Assembly: GCF_014197035.1 (NCBI RefSeq)
Contig: NZ_JACIEU010000001.1
Coordinates: forward strand, 124,001-188,000
Direction of reading: 5' to 3'
Source: Sphingobium scionense
GTDB taxonomy: Bacteria > Pseudomonadota > Alphaproteobacteria > Sphingomonadales > Sphingomonadaceae
DNA length: 64,000 bases
Below, piece after piece: positions 34,374 to 43,709 of the stretch. Position 1 is the first letter of the stretch. Each line of letters opens with the position of its first letter. The position numbers and the translations under genes were made by a program. Under the pieces are notes generated by a model, which did no database searches, was not told where the DNA came from, and saw only the letters and a program-made list of their open reading frames with translations.

Positions 34374-35819
34374 GTGGCAGGAACCGTGGATGCGCTGGCA
34401 GATCTTCGCTTCAGCCTAAAGTTCGCGGCAGGTCGTTATCGCGGTTACGCCGCGATGGAAGACACCGCAGATAATGCTGCCCTATTCCAGATGCTCGCCA
34501 ATGAGCGCGGTAGTGACGCGGACGACCTCGATCGCGCGGCAGACGAAAACGGTTTGCGCCGAGGCCGTCCGACGATCAGCGACGAAACAGCCGGTCCACT
34601 TCTCGGTCTGGGAGGAGCGGAGCCCCATTCCGCCGCGTCTGCGGCATACCGTGTGCAGCGCGCCGAAAACACGCTGGAGCGTATGGCTGCCCAACTCCGA
34701 TCGCTCTCTCCAGGTGGTCAGTTGGCCCGAGCGCTTGATGGAGTGCGCAGACATATCGATCAGCGCCGCGAGGAAGTGCGGGCCGCGCGGCGCCGCGCTC
34801 AAGACTTCACGAAGGGTTCACTGAGCGCAGGGATTGGCATCGAGCAAGCCGACGGACAGGAAGTTATGGTCTGGTTCGGTACAAACCGGCGACGGAACGC
34901 CCGCGGTCGATTCCTAGGTGAGCGGGCAGAGATCGTGACGCACGGCCGATGCCGCGTATTCGTCCCTGAGGATCGGACGAGCGGCTCGTTAGGCCGCGGC
35001 CTATTTGGTCGGATCCTTAGGGGCGATAACCGTGTGAAATTGCAGGGATTGGACATCCTCGGCGAACGCCAATTTTGGTCTCTACTGGCTGGTGAGACCG
35101 CCGCACTCGATGCTGGTGACCGACAAGGCTTGGTTTTTCTCCACGGTTACAATACCAAATTCGAGGATGCCGCGCGCCGGACCGCCCAGCTTAAGGTCGA
35201 TCTGGCACATAAGGGACCGGCTGGGTTCTTCTCCTGGCCGTCGCTCGGCTTTGGCGCCGGCTATACCGGCGACGAAGCGGCGATAGAGGGAAGCGAGCTG
35301 GCGATCCGGAGCTTTCTAATCGATTTCGCCGAGCGCTCTGGCGCGAGTGCAGTGCACATCATCGCCCACTCAATGGGCAACCGCGGCTTGCTGCGAGCGA
35401 TGGATGCTATTGCCAATGCCGCCGCATCGGCAGCGCCAGTGCGTTTCGGCCAAGTATTTCTTGCCGCGCCTGACGTCGATGCGCAGCTCTTTCGGAACCT
35501 TGCTGCCGCGTATGGCAGACTGTCCACACGGGCCACGCTCTATGTGACGAATAACGACAAGGCGATCGGGCTCTCACGTCGCCTGCATCATTTTGCGCGC
35601 GCGGGGCTGGCTCCGCCCATCCCCGTGGTGCCCGGAGTCGACACGATCGACGCAAGTCACGTCAATCTGGGATTGCTGGGCCATAGCTACACAGCCGAAA
35701 TGCGCCCGGTGCTTGCAGACATACACCGCCTCATTCAAGGTGACACCGCCCCGGATAAAAGGTTCGGCCTGCGAAAGGCCCTTGGCGGCACGGCGGAGCA
35801 CTGGGAGTTCGTTCGTTGA
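34374..35819 (+). CDS. Ferritin-like N-terminal domain fused to DUF900-type alpha/beta hydrolase
   Basis: A 481-residue protein from GTG 34374 (AGGGAG upstream). Residues of about 1-145 are helical and resemble DUF2383/ferritin-like segments ('LRFSLKFAAGRYRGYAAMED'), although metal ligands are not clear. From about residue 165 the DUF900 hydrolase starts: 'VMVWFGTNRRRN', 'LVFLHGYNTKFEDAARRTAQ', and the nucleophile elbow 'IIAHSMGNRGLLRAMD'. An aspartate ('LAAPDVDAQLF') and a C-terminal histidine ('LLGHSYTAEM') complete a likely triad. It precedes the GTPase-associated genes by about 390 nt in the same direction. It may be an extra effector of that system, or an independent gene. Confidence 0.75.
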   Translation: MAGTVDALADLRFSLKFAAGRYRGYAAMEDTADNAALFQMLANERGSDADDLDRAADENGLRRGRPTISDETAGPLLGLGGAEPHSAASAAYRVQRAENTLERMAAQLRSLSPGGQLARALDGVRRHIDQRREEVRAARRRAQDFTKGSLSAGIGIEQADGQEVMVWFGTNRRRNARGRFLGERAEIVTHGRCRVFVPEDRTSGSLGRGLFGRILRGDNRVKLQGLDILGERQFWSLLAGETAALDAGDRQGLVFLHGYNTKFEDAARRTAQLKVDLAHKGPAGFFSWPSLGFGAGYTGDEAAIEGSELAIRSFLIDFAERSGASAVHIIAHSMGNRGLLRAMDAIANAAASAAPVRFGQVFLAAPDVDAQLFRNLAAAYGRLSTRATLYVTNNDKAIGLSRRLHHFARAGLAPPIPVVPGVDTIDASHVNLGLLGHSYTAEMRPVLADIHRLIQGDTAPDKRFGLRKALGGTAEHWEFVR

Positions 35820-36207
35820 CGTCTAATCAATGCGGGGAAGGAGCAGCACGACGGGTGACAGTTATCGTTCATTCGCCGTGACAATCATCCTGCCGTCTGG
35901 CCAGTCGGCCACTCCATTGTTTTTCGCGAGATAGAAGTTGATCCCTCTGAATCCAGTTGTCAGCTGGAGACTGCGGGATCTCAAAGCGGCCGATCAATCG
36001 TGTGCCAAGTGGATGATCGCGATCGCAAGCCGGGTTTGTCTGTGATTGCGTGTGCTTATGAATGCCATCAACATCGTGCGGCCCAACCACAAAGCAGGTA
36101 GCCGGAGTTGACCGGCGCACTGCGAATGATCGTGACAGAGGACGCTTTTGAGCTTTTCATCGCCGCTTTGGTTGCTAGAACAAAGCGGGATTAGGCAAGG
36201 GGGCAAC
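35820..36207. other. Spacer before the GTPase-associated operon
   Basis: 388 nt without a convincing gene. A minus-strand frame of about 83 codons (35869-36120) and short in-frame stretches on both strands are open but have no good start, ribosome-binding site or family resemblance. The region probably contains the promoter of the five-gene operon starting at 36208. Confidence 0.4.
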
Positions 36208-37551
36208 GTGGGCGACGGCATACTACAAGGTTTCCTGAACAGGGGGTTGATCGACGTTGGTGGCGACGACGCCAAGCTAGATAAACTCAATCAAGCGGCA
36301 GGTGATCTAGCCGCCGCGCTGAAGAAAAATCCCTCGAAGGCGCTTGGCTTCTCACTGATCGCGTTCGACCCCGACGCGCCTGAGGCTGATCCAATCGTTC
36401 AGGAGGCGCTGGCCGCGCTCCAGAAGCGGTGGACGACATACCGCAACACTTTCTCGGCCACGCCGATTGCAGTGATCCGCGCCATGCTGCTCGATGCGCT
36501 CGTCGCGTCCTCGGCGGATGACGACCGCGTCGGCGTCTGCTTCGTCGCCTCGGCCCGCAACGCATTGCCGCTTTTGCCCGTCGATAACGAGCGCGAAATC
36601 TGGATTGGGATCGTCGAGGAAGTCGAGCGGCGTGTCGACCTCCGCGCAGAGGCGGAGTGGGCTACGCCCGAGAACTTGTCGGTCCAGCCGCTGAAATATG
36701 ACGCGCCAAAGCTGAACGCGGCCGAGGTTGAAATCGGCGAGGCCCCCGCGGCAGCCCTGCGGGTTGGAATGATGGCAGCAGCCGGTCCACAATACCATAA
36801 TCCTCAGCAAGGGAATGTCGCAACTAACGGGAACCCGCAGTGGCCGCAAAATAGCCCGACCCAATGGGTAAGTGAATTTGGGCAGCGCGCTGGCACCACA
36901 ATTGCGAAAGCCATCGACACCGCGATTGGCGAGATCAAGGTCAGCCAGCCAGACCTGACCCAGCCGTTTGCCAAGCTAGCCGAGGCAGTCTCCGGCTACG
37001 TTGACGAGACGCTGAAAACAGTCAGCGCGGCGACCGCTGGGCTCCAGCGGCGCACGAACCTGCTCTGGTGGCGAGAGGCGCTATTCTCCCCATCGGTCGG
37101 CAGGAGCTACCGGACACTCCCGCCCTCCGTCGCCGCCGCGCTGATGGCGCTCGATCTGTTCGACGCCGTCCCGCTCTTCTCGCCCGCGAGCGTCTCCGCT
37201 TTTCTGGGCGAGGCGGTGCTGCGCCTAGAGGGAATTGCGGATGGCGGGAAGCGCACTGTGCGCGATCTTGTCAAGGAAGCGCAGGACGAGGCCACGCTCG
37301 CTCCACTGCGTGCCGCCGCCGCGAAGCTGGCAGCGGAGCCGGCGGGACGCGGTCCGCTGCTCGCTTTGATCGGATACCCTACGCACACCGGCGCGAGGGA
37401 CGTGGAAAGCTTCCAGCGGCTGACTGGTGTTCCTGCCGACTCCGAGTTGGATACGGTCGCTTGGGCTGGCTGGCTATTCCGCGAGCTTCAGGCCTCCAAG
37501 GCCGCGACCGACGCCTCGCCTGCGAGACGCGGCGCCGCTAGAAAGGGCTGA
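36208..37551 (+). CDS. GTPase-associated system helical-domain (GASH-like) protein
   Basis: A 447-residue protein. GTG 36208 is chosen because AAGGGGG lies just upstream; the open frame continues to TTG 36148 without better support. The N-terminal half ('ILQGFLNRGLIDVGGDDAKL', 'LAAALKKNPSKALGFSLIAF', then 'RAMLLDAL') agrees with my memory of the helical GASH domain described for GTPase-associated conflict systems. The middle holds a low-complexity Asn/Gln/Pro stretch (about residues 205-235). The C-terminal half is helical, with no catalytic motif. The gene is three nt upstream of the first GTPase gene. It is probably a scaffold or adaptor. The family name is from recall, not a search. Confidence 0.65.
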   Translation: MGDGILQGFLNRGLIDVGGDDAKLDKLNQAAGDLAAALKKNPSKALGFSLIAFDPDAPEADPIVQEALAALQKRWTTYRNTFSATPIAVIRAMLLDALVASSADDDRVGVCFVASARNALPLLPVDNEREIWIGIVEEVERRVDLRAEAEWATPENLSVQPLKYDAPKLNAAEVEIGEAPAAALRVGMMAAAGPQYHNPQQGNVATNGNPQWPQNSPTQWVSEFGQRAGTTIAKAIDTAIGEIKVSQPDLTQPFAKLAEAVSGYVDETLKTVSAATAGLQRRTNLLWWREALFSPSVGRSYRTLPPSVAAALMALDLFDAVPLFSPASVSAFLGEAVLRLEGIADGGKRTVRDLVKEAQDEATLAPLRAAAAKLAAEPAGRGPLLALIGYPTHTGARDVESFQRLTGVPADSELDTVAWAGWLFRELQASKAATDASPARRGAARKG

Positions 37552-37554
37552 GCG

Positions 37555-38526
37555 ATGGAGAAGTGTGCGCGGACAACGTGCTTCGTTCCTGACACCGGAT
37601 GCGACCTCGGCCACACCGACCTCTCTAAATGCCCGATCTGGAGCGGCGGCAACATCGCTGACAATGTTGCCGACGACGACCTGTCGGGCGAGATGCTGAT
37701 GCCCTGGTCCGGAAGCGCTTTCGGGCTAGCTGACCTCGGCTTCGTGTCGGGGCGCGCCAAGCCGATCGTTATCGGCGTGGTCGGGCCGCAGAACGCAGGC
37801 AAGACCACACTACTCGCCGCATGGTATCTCCTGCTTGGCCGAGGGTTGGCCACTCCGGAAAGATGCCTGTTCGCCGGATCCTACACGCTCTCCGGGTGGG
37901 AGGCAGCCGCGGGCGCTATGCGGTGGACACCCGGCCAGCCACCGCGCTTTCCGCCGCACACCTCTAGCCGCAGCGGCAGAGCGCCCGGGCTCCTTCACCT
38001 AGCCTTCCGGGACGAGGAGAGCGGGGCACTAGTGGACTACCTCTTTACCGACGCACCGGGTGAGTGGTTCCAGCGCTGGGCGATCAACACGGACTCGACG
38101 GAGGGCGCCGGCGCGCGCTGGGTCTCCGACCATGCCGACGCGTTCATGATCGTCGCTGATCGCGAGGCGCTCGCCGGTGAGGCTATGGGTTCGGCCCGTG
38201 GCTCGCTCCAACTTATTGCCAAGCGGTTAGGGGCGGAGCGCGGCCGCCGTCCGGTCGCCCTCGTTTGGACCAAGGCCGACGTTGAGATCGCGACCGAAAT
38301 TGAGGAGGCCGTCCGCGGCGCCGTCAACGACGCGATACCGGATTCTACCGAGCACTCCGTTAGCGTGGTCGGCGCCCCCGATACGGACCCGCTCCTCAAC
38401 AAGGGCGTCGGGCTGACCGAACTCCTCCAATGGGCGATTGGTGTTCGACGACCGGGCGTCAATCTGCCGCCGCCCGCGTCCACGTCCGCAGACCCACTGT
38501 TCATCTACGGGAGCAGGAAGCTGTGA
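37555..38526 (+). CDS. P-loop GTPase of the double-GTPase-2 type with N-terminal zinc-binding segment
   Basis: A 323-residue protein. Cys4, Cys9, Cys16, His20 and Cys26 form a likely zinc-binding head. The P-loop is 'GPQNAGKT' (residues 77-84), the switch-II-type motif is 'FTDAPGEWF', and 'VWTKAD' gives the NKxD-like base-recognition motif. This is the arrangement of DO-GTPase2 in GTPase-associated conflict systems, where two adjacent GTPases are thought to form a regulated pair. It lies between the GASH-like gene (3 nt) and the second GTPase gene (GTGA overlap). The GTPase-fold call is strong; the family name rests on gene context and recall. Confidence 0.8.
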   Translation: MEKCARTTCFVPDTGCDLGHTDLSKCPIWSGGNIADNVADDDLSGEMLMPWSGSAFGLADLGFVSGRAKPIVIGVVGPQNAGKTTLLAAWYLLLGRGLATPERCLFAGSYTLSGWEAAAGAMRWTPGQPPRFPPHTSSRSGRAPGLLHLAFRDEESGALVDYLFTDAPGEWFQRWAINTDSTEGAGARWVSDHADAFMIVADREALAGEAMGSARGSLQLIAKRLGAERGRRPVALVWTKADVEIATEIEEAVRGAVNDAIPDSTEHSVSVVGAPDTDPLLNKGVGLTELLQWAIGVRRPGVNLPPPASTSADPLFIYGSRKL

Positions 38527-39353
38527 GCGGCCCCTCTAATTCCATCCTCCTCGTCGGCGAAAGCGGCGTGGGGAAGACGCACTACGGCGCGCAGCTGCTG
38601 AGGCGCCTGATGCGGGTCAAGGGCGCGTTACGCATGAACGGCGCAGCGACTAATCTTGAGGCGTTCGAGACCGCGCTCGAGAGCCTCGACGAAGGGCGGG
38701 CCGCCGGCCATACGGCGCGTACGGTAAACGTCGACAGCGTCTGGCCGGTGGTCGATAGCGGCGGGCGGCGGGCTGACCTTATCTGGCCGGAGTACGGCGG
38801 CGAGCAGATAAAGTCGGTAATCGAAAACCGGCGTCTGCCTGACGCATGGCAGAAGCGGGTCGATGGGGCCGACGCCTGGCTACTTCTTGTTCGGCTGCAG
38901 CAGGCTATCGTCGGCGACGACATGTTCTCAAAGCCGCTCGCTGACTTAAAGGGCACCTCGGTCGAGAACCGGGAGGTGCACCAGTCTGACCAAGCCCGGT
39001 TGGTGGAATTGCTGCAGATGCTGCTCTTTTCCTACGGGTCGGCCGCAAAGGCGCAGCGAATCCCACGGCTCGGTGTGCTTCTCACTTGTTGGGACGAAGC
39101 GGCGACCGCGCAGACGCCGGCCGAAGCGCTCGGCGCCAGGCTACCCCTCGTCTCGGCGTTCGTGCGATCAAACTGGCGCCAGCCGCTAATCATGGGGCTC
39201 TCCGCCCTTGAGCGTCCGCTCAGTCCAACGACGCGCGACATGGACTACGCCAGCAAAGGGCCCGAGCACTTCGGATACGTCATTGAACCGAACGGCAAAA
39301 AGAATACTGACCTTACGCTACCCATCCATCACCTGCTAAGCGCCGGTAGCTGA
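38523..39353 (+). CDS. P-loop GTPase of the double-GTPase-1 type
   Basis: A 276-residue protein from GTG 38523, which overlaps the upstream stop by four bases. The P-loop 'GESGVGKT' is at residues 12-19. 'DLIWPEYGGEQIKSVIENR' carries the switch-II-like glycine motif, and 'GVLLTCWDEA' replaces the usual NKxD. The short form and pairing with a preceding zinc-headed GTPase fit DO-GTPase1. These proteins are proposed to act as nucleotide-dependent switches controlling an effector. It is followed 17 nt later by the GAP1-like gene. Confidence 0.8.
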   Translation: MSGPSNSILLVGESGVGKTHYGAQLLRRLMRVKGALRMNGAATNLEAFETALESLDEGRAAGHTARTVNVDSVWPVVDSGGRRADLIWPEYGGEQIKSVIENRRLPDAWQKRVDGADAWLLLVRLQQAIVGDDMFSKPLADLKGTSVENREVHQSDQARLVELLQMLLFSYGSAAKAQRIPRLGVLLTCWDEAATAQTPAEALGARLPLVSAFVRSNWRQPLIMGLSALERPLSPTTRDMDYASKGPEHFGYVIEPNGKKNTDLTLPIHHLLSAGS

Positions 39354-39370
39354 AGGGGCGAGAAGCGCGA

Positions 39371-41845
39371 ATGCGCGTAGACCAAGCGATATACGGTACC
39401 ATTCGGAACGGGCACGGGCTCAGATGCGCAAGCGGTGACCTGAGGCTCGCGGCCGACTTGGCCCAGCGGCTCGACCTACCGGACACCGAGCCGCTGGGCG
39501 CTAACTGGTCGCCTGTCACCTCTGGGTTCCCCTCGCGCGACAAATATGTCCTGGCGAGGACGTTCAGCGATCCCACTGTCGGCAGGTCGGGCATGGTGAT
39601 CTCCCACGCCCTCATCTGCGACCTAGCCGAGATTGTCGGCGTGAACGACCTGCGCCCGCTCCTCACGCACCTTATCACGTCGGCCGCTGCCGCGCCCGAC
39701 GCTGTCGAGCCGCTTGACGTTTCGCCCGGCCAGGACATGCCGCCCGCCTCCCCCGACCTGGCCGACGCCGCGCAGGCGCTCGTCGCCCGCGGGAACGGCC
39801 CGGTGGTGCGGATCGGGTCGGCCGGGTTCGAAGAGCTCATCGTCGCGCTGTGGGGACGGCTCTGGCCGGCGCTGCGCGGCAAGCTCTACTTCCGGCTGAG
39901 CTTCAGCCCAAAGGACGTCGTGGAGAAGCCCGGACCGACAATCGTCTGCACCCCGGCCTCGCTCATCGGTCGCTGGCAGGACCAGCGAGTCATGGGCCGC
40001 AACGTCACCGGCGGGCTCAAGGCCGCCAGCATGATCGACGGCTCGCCCGACGGCAATGAGCTCCATGCGTTCGGGGATCGTATCGGCGCCGACCTCGACG
40101 GCTTCCAAGACCTGCAACTCCTCGAGCAGGCGCACGCAATGGCGAGGGCTAGCCCCGACACCGTCGCTCGGCTCGTCTCGGCCGCCAGGCTGATCGAGCG
40201 GCTCTCGCCGGATCCGGCGCGCGGCGCGGCCGAGAAGGAAGCCATCGTCGGACGCCTCTCTTGCGCGCTCCCCGGCGCGACGCCTTCTGAGATCCTGACG
40301 CTGCGCAACCTTGCGCTCCCCGGCTTCGCGACCAGCGGCACCCTGTGGCTGGCGCTAGAAGAATGGTTGGTCGATAACGGCCATCCCGCCTCACACGACA
40401 CCGAGGCGGTGACCATCGTCACCGAAGCGCTCGTCGGCACCGACGCGGTCGCGCCGTGGCGCGCCGCTGCCCGACGCGGACTGGAACGCTCTTCGAGAGC
40501 TCCCGGTGGGGCGTTCGCCGCCGCGTTCTGGCGTTGGGCCAAGGCCGCCTTCAGGACGTCGTCGCCGCTCGTCGCGTTGGTCGCCGCGGACCGTAAGGCA
40601 CTCGACGCCGTCGTTGCCGCCGCACCGACCGAACTGGATCCCGCTACCGCGAAGCCAATCATCGAGGCTGCCGGCCGGTTTGGGCTGCCCCGGCTGCACG
40701 CGGTCGCGGCCAGCGGCAGTATGACTCCGGCAGACGCAGCGCGGGCCCAGAGCGCCGCCGAGAATAGCACCGACCCCACAGCGATGCGGCTCGCTCTGCG
40801 CCGCGTGAAGCGCGACGAGCTTCTCGACGTCTTCGACGACGTCCCCGACGATCGGGTGCTGACAATCGCCGGCGAGGCTGTGGCCGAGGACCCGAAGCTT
40901 TTGGCGCGACGTGACATGTCTACTGTAGCCAACCGCCGCGTCTGGGCGGCGTCGCTGAAGGAAAACCCTGCCGCCTGGGACGGGCCGGCCGAACCGCGCA
41001 TGGCGTTTGACCAGCTCCTCACCGAGCAGATTGACGGCGCCCACCCGCCGACCGAGCTCCTCGACCGGCTATCGACCACACCGCTCGCGGACGTCACCTC
41101 GTTTCCTCGCAGGACCGAACTATGGGCGAAGCTACCCGCCACTATCCGCGACCGCCTGCTCGCTGCCACCATCGACGCTTGGTTCGCCCGGTTCGGCACC
41201 GACGCGAAGGAAGCTGCGCTCGAAGCCCCGCTTACTGACCGGATCCTGGTCGACGCGAGGCTCGGACAGCTCCTCGACCGGGTAACCGCGCGCGGGATCG
41301 CCGAGGGCCTACGCGTGGTCGATGCGCTGGGCGGCCTTGACGCCAGTAGGTTCCGCACGTGGATACTGACCGCCGTTCGGTCGAGGCGCCCGCTTAACTC
41401 GGCCGACGCCGAGCTCATCGGGCGCGCGCTCGCGACGCGGCGGCGGCGCGACATCGTCTCCGATTTTGTTGCCTTTTATCGCGGCGGCCGCGGAGACCTC
41501 GCGCCGGCGCTGCGCCACTGCATAGACCTCATTGGTTTCTGGGATAGGATGTTCCTTGGCCTCTCGTCGGTCAGCAGCGCTGAAAAGTGGGACTCTCTTG
41601 TGGAACTTGCCGCCGAGCTCTACCCGAAGGGGCCAGACCAGGAGGCGCTCTGGTCGCGCGCCGGCGGGCGGGACTCAGACCTGCGCCACCATGGGACGGG
41701 TAAGGAGCGGTGGCACAGCGCACTGCGCGATATCCAGAACGGCCGGCCACCGCGCATCTCGAAGCTGATTAGCGAGATGCGGATTGACTACCCCCAGAAC
41801 ACCAACCTCAGCATGCTGGCCGACGACACCCTGTTCTGCGGTTGA
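39371..41845 (+). CDS. GAP1-like GTPase-associated protein with C-terminal EAD1-like domain
   Basis: An 824-residue protein. The N terminus ('VDQAIYGTIRNGHGLRCASG', then 'KYVLARTFSDP' and 'VISHALICDLAEI') fits the GAP1-N1 domain as I recall it. The middle and C-terminal thirds are long helical regions, as in GAP1-M and GAP1-C. The last about 85 residues ('LAAELYPKGPDQEALWSRAGG', ending with 'YPQNTNL') form an effector-associated domain of the EAD1 type that closely resembles the tail of the caspase-like protein encoded next. The shared tail suggests homotypic recruitment of the protease. It probably senses or transduces the signal from the GTPases. Confidence 0.72.
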   Translation: MRVDQAIYGTIRNGHGLRCASGDLRLAADLAQRLDLPDTEPLGANWSPVTSGFPSRDKYVLARTFSDPTVGRSGMVISHALICDLAEIVGVNDLRPLLTHLITSAAAAPDAVEPLDVSPGQDMPPASPDLADAAQALVARGNGPVVRIGSAGFEELIVALWGRLWPALRGKLYFRLSFSPKDVVEKPGPTIVCTPASLIGRWQDQRVMGRNVTGGLKAASMIDGSPDGNELHAFGDRIGADLDGFQDLQLLEQAHAMARASPDTVARLVSAARLIERLSPDPARGAAEKEAIVGRLSCALPGATPSEILTLRNLALPGFATSGTLWLALEEWLVDNGHPASHDTEAVTIVTEALVGTDAVAPWRAAARRGLERSSRAPGGAFAAAFWRWAKAAFRTSSPLVALVAADRKALDAVVAAAPTELDPATAKPIIEAAGRFGLPRLHAVAASGSMTPADAARAQSAAENSTDPTAMRLALRRVKRDELLDVFDDVPDDRVLTIAGEAVAEDPKLLARRDMSTVANRRVWAASLKENPAAWDGPAEPRMAFDQLLTEQIDGAHPPTELLDRLSTTPLADVTSFPRRTELWAKLPATIRDRLLAATIDAWFARFGTDAKEAALEAPLTDRILVDARLGQLLDRVTARGIAEGLRVVDALGGLDASRFRTWILTAVRSRRPLNSADAELIGRALATRRRRDIVSDFVAFYRGGRGDLAPALRHCIDLIGFWDRMFLGLSSVSSAEKWDSLVELAAELYPKGPDQEALWSRAGGRDSDLRHHGTGKERWHSALRDIQNGRPPRISKLISEMRIDYPQNTNLSMLADDTLFCG

Positions 41846-41874
41846 ACGGGAACGCGCTGATTGTGGAGACGAGC

Positions 41875-42942
41875 ATGCAGTTTAACCAAGGCCGGGCGCT
41901 CGTGATCGGCGTCGCTAATTATGAGGAGGTCCGGCGCCTGCCCGAAGCGGTCCTTAATGATGCGCGCGACACCGCCGATGCGCTGAAGTCGCCGTCGTAC
42001 TGCGGTTACCCCGATGCAAACGTGACGGTCCTCACTGATGGTCAAGCGACGCTCGCGGGCATTCGAAAGGCGCTCGCTGAGCTCGCCGCGAAATCGACGA
42101 CCGACAACACCGTCGCGATATTCTTCTCCGGTCACGGCACGCGCGTCGGATCGGGCGGGGCGATGACGAGCGCGCTCGTCCCCTACGACTGCAGGCGGAG
42201 TGACCTCACGGGCACCACGCTTAGCGAGTCCGAACTTTCTGCAGCGATCGCAGCGATCAAGGCATCGCGCGTCCTCGTCATTGTCGACGCGTGCCACGCG
42301 GCCGGCGCGGCCTCGCTCAAGTCCGACCTTGGCGAAGTGGGTGACGACGGGCTGGACGTGGGCTTCGACGAAAAGTCTCTGCAGCAGCTGGCGAGCGGGA
42401 CCGGCCGAGTGATCTTCGCCTCGTCGCGCGCGACCGAAGTGTCGCGCGTCCTAAGAGGTGAGCGCAACAGCGTCTTCACGACTGCCATTCTTGCCGGCCT
42501 TAAGGGCGCCGCCGGCTCCGCGGGCGACGGCACAATCCGGGTGTTCGACCTGTTCAACTACGTATCCGAGGCGGTTAGGCAGGCCGTTCCCGGCAAGCAG
42601 CACCCGATCTTCAAGGCGTCCGAACTCGAGGAAAACTTCGCCGTTGCGCTTGACCTCGGCGGGACCAAGTCCCTTGCGCCCCGTTACGCCGTTCGGGAGC
42701 GCACGCTCGAGCAGATCATGTCGGACCTGTTCCCGGCAGGCCCGACGGACCAACAGATCTGGCTCCGTGCGGGCGGCGACGTAGCCAACCTGACGCTAGG
42801 CGGGACCGGACGGTCGCAGTGGTTCTCGGCGTTACGCTTGCTGTCGCAGGGCGGCGGCGGACGCAATATTACTCGCGAAAGCCTGATCGACGAGGCACTG
42901 GAAGAGTTTCCCTCCCACCGCGAGCTGGCGGCGCTTCGCTGA
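41875..42942 (+). CDS. Caspase-like (peptidase C14) protease with C-terminal EAD1-like domain
   Basis: A 355-residue protein. ATG 41875 has GGAGA six bases upstream; TTG 41842 and GTG 41863 are alternatives. The caspase fold starts at 'RALVIGVANYEEV'. The catalytic dyad is His87 in 'IFFSGHGTR' and Cys140 in 'VIVDACHAAG'. Residues of about 274-355 form an EAD1-like adaptor ('IMSDLFPAGPTDQQIWLRAGG', 'GTGRSQWFSALRLLSQG'). It ends the operon and is the likely effector: activation would cleave host proteins and stop growth or kill the infected cell. That outcome is known for other bacterial caspase-like defence effectors and is inferred here. Confidence 0.88.
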   Translation: MQFNQGRALVIGVANYEEVRRLPEAVLNDARDTADALKSPSYCGYPDANVTVLTDGQATLAGIRKALAELAAKSTTDNTVAIFFSGHGTRVGSGGAMTSALVPYDCRRSDLTGTTLSESELSAAIAAIKASRVLVIVDACHAAGAASLKSDLGEVGDDGLDVGFDEKSLQQLASGTGRVIFASSRATEVSRVLRGERNSVFTTAILAGLKGAAGSAGDGTIRVFDLFNYVSEAVRQAVPGKQHPIFKASELEENFAVALDLGGTKSLAPRYAVRERTLEQIMSDLFPAGPTDQQIWLRAGGDVANLTLGGTGRSQWFSALRLLSQGGGGRNITRESLIDEALEEFPSHRELAALR

Positions 42943-43709
42943 CTCGGCGGCGCGCAATGTAAATGTCATGCGGTGTTTCCCCAAGCATGACCATACTCGG
43001 TGGTCGAACGGACTCGCCAAGCGGCAGATTGTGGGCAGCGAACGGCGCGTGTCAATGGCTGGGATTGGGTCAGTTCGTTGGCAGCAAAAATAGGCTGATG
43101 GATCTACAATGGGCCGGTATGCGAACGTCGGCTGTTGTCGGAATCCGCCGTTAAGCGCACGGGCTCGGAACGTCGGCTTCGTCCCACGACGCGGCATACG
43201 CTGCCGGCAACCATCGACCCTTTATAGACGCTCAGAGTTCGATTTCGGCTCCCCAAGTGCAGACCTTCCGCTTTTCAGGCAGTTCGCGACCAGATATCGC
43301 CGTTTGCAGACCACTCGGTGAATGGCGACGCGCATGATGCGGATCGCGCGGTGCACCTCCTGCTCGACGCCATCGCTAACGCGGGCAAGTCAGGGACGGC
43401 GCCGCACGCCATGTTGGCTGACCAGCTCGAGGAGCGTATGGCAGCCCTCCTCAAAGGCGAGTGGGACAAATCAAAGCTTGAAGCGGTATCAGGCAAGCTT
43501 GGCGTCCCGTGATGTGATGCGGGCCAGTTCTGCATGTTTGGACGTTGCCACGTCGACCGATCCCGTGACATCCATGTAGTGGCTCGGCGAAAGGACGGAA
43601 CAAGACAGCGGTCACGGCTACTTCTCCGCGCGCCCCTACTGGAGGTCAGTAGGGGAATCAGGTCTTCGCGTATCAAGGCATCCGCCGCCTATTTAGCAGC
43701 ACTATGATA
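42943..43709. other. Spacer between the two defence-like modules, with repeat remnants
   Basis: 767 nt between converging operons. A stretch around 43100-43260 ('GCGAACGTCGGCT', 'GGAACGTCGGCTTCG' and 'TATAGACGCTCA') resembles the dispersed repeats near 59766 and 60334, which share 'GATAGACGCTCA'. One small frame (43318-43512) is listed separately. No terminator with a T tract was found. Confidence 0.4.
43318..43512 (+). CDS. Small hypothetical protein (uncertain)
   Basis: A 64-residue frame from GTG 43318. The sequence is plausible for a folded helical peptide ('ADRAVHLLLDAIANAGKSG', then 'LADQLEERMAALLKGEWDKS'). No ribosome-binding site of quality and no family match were seen. It could be a remnant of a gene broken during island assembly. 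Confidence 0.3.
   Translation: MNGDAHDADRAVHLLLDAIANAGKSGTAPHAMLADQLEERMAALLKGEWDKSKLEAVSGKLGVP

Noticed and set aside
35869..36120. Minus-strand frame of 83 codons before the conflict operon
   Set aside because: It has no ribosome-binding site, no family resemblance and an ordinary antisense composition.
39886..41454. Long minus-strand frame opposite the GAP1-like gene
   Set aside because: It is Ser/Arg-rich shadow sequence. The plus-strand protein has ordered helical sequence and a recognisable EAD1-like tail.
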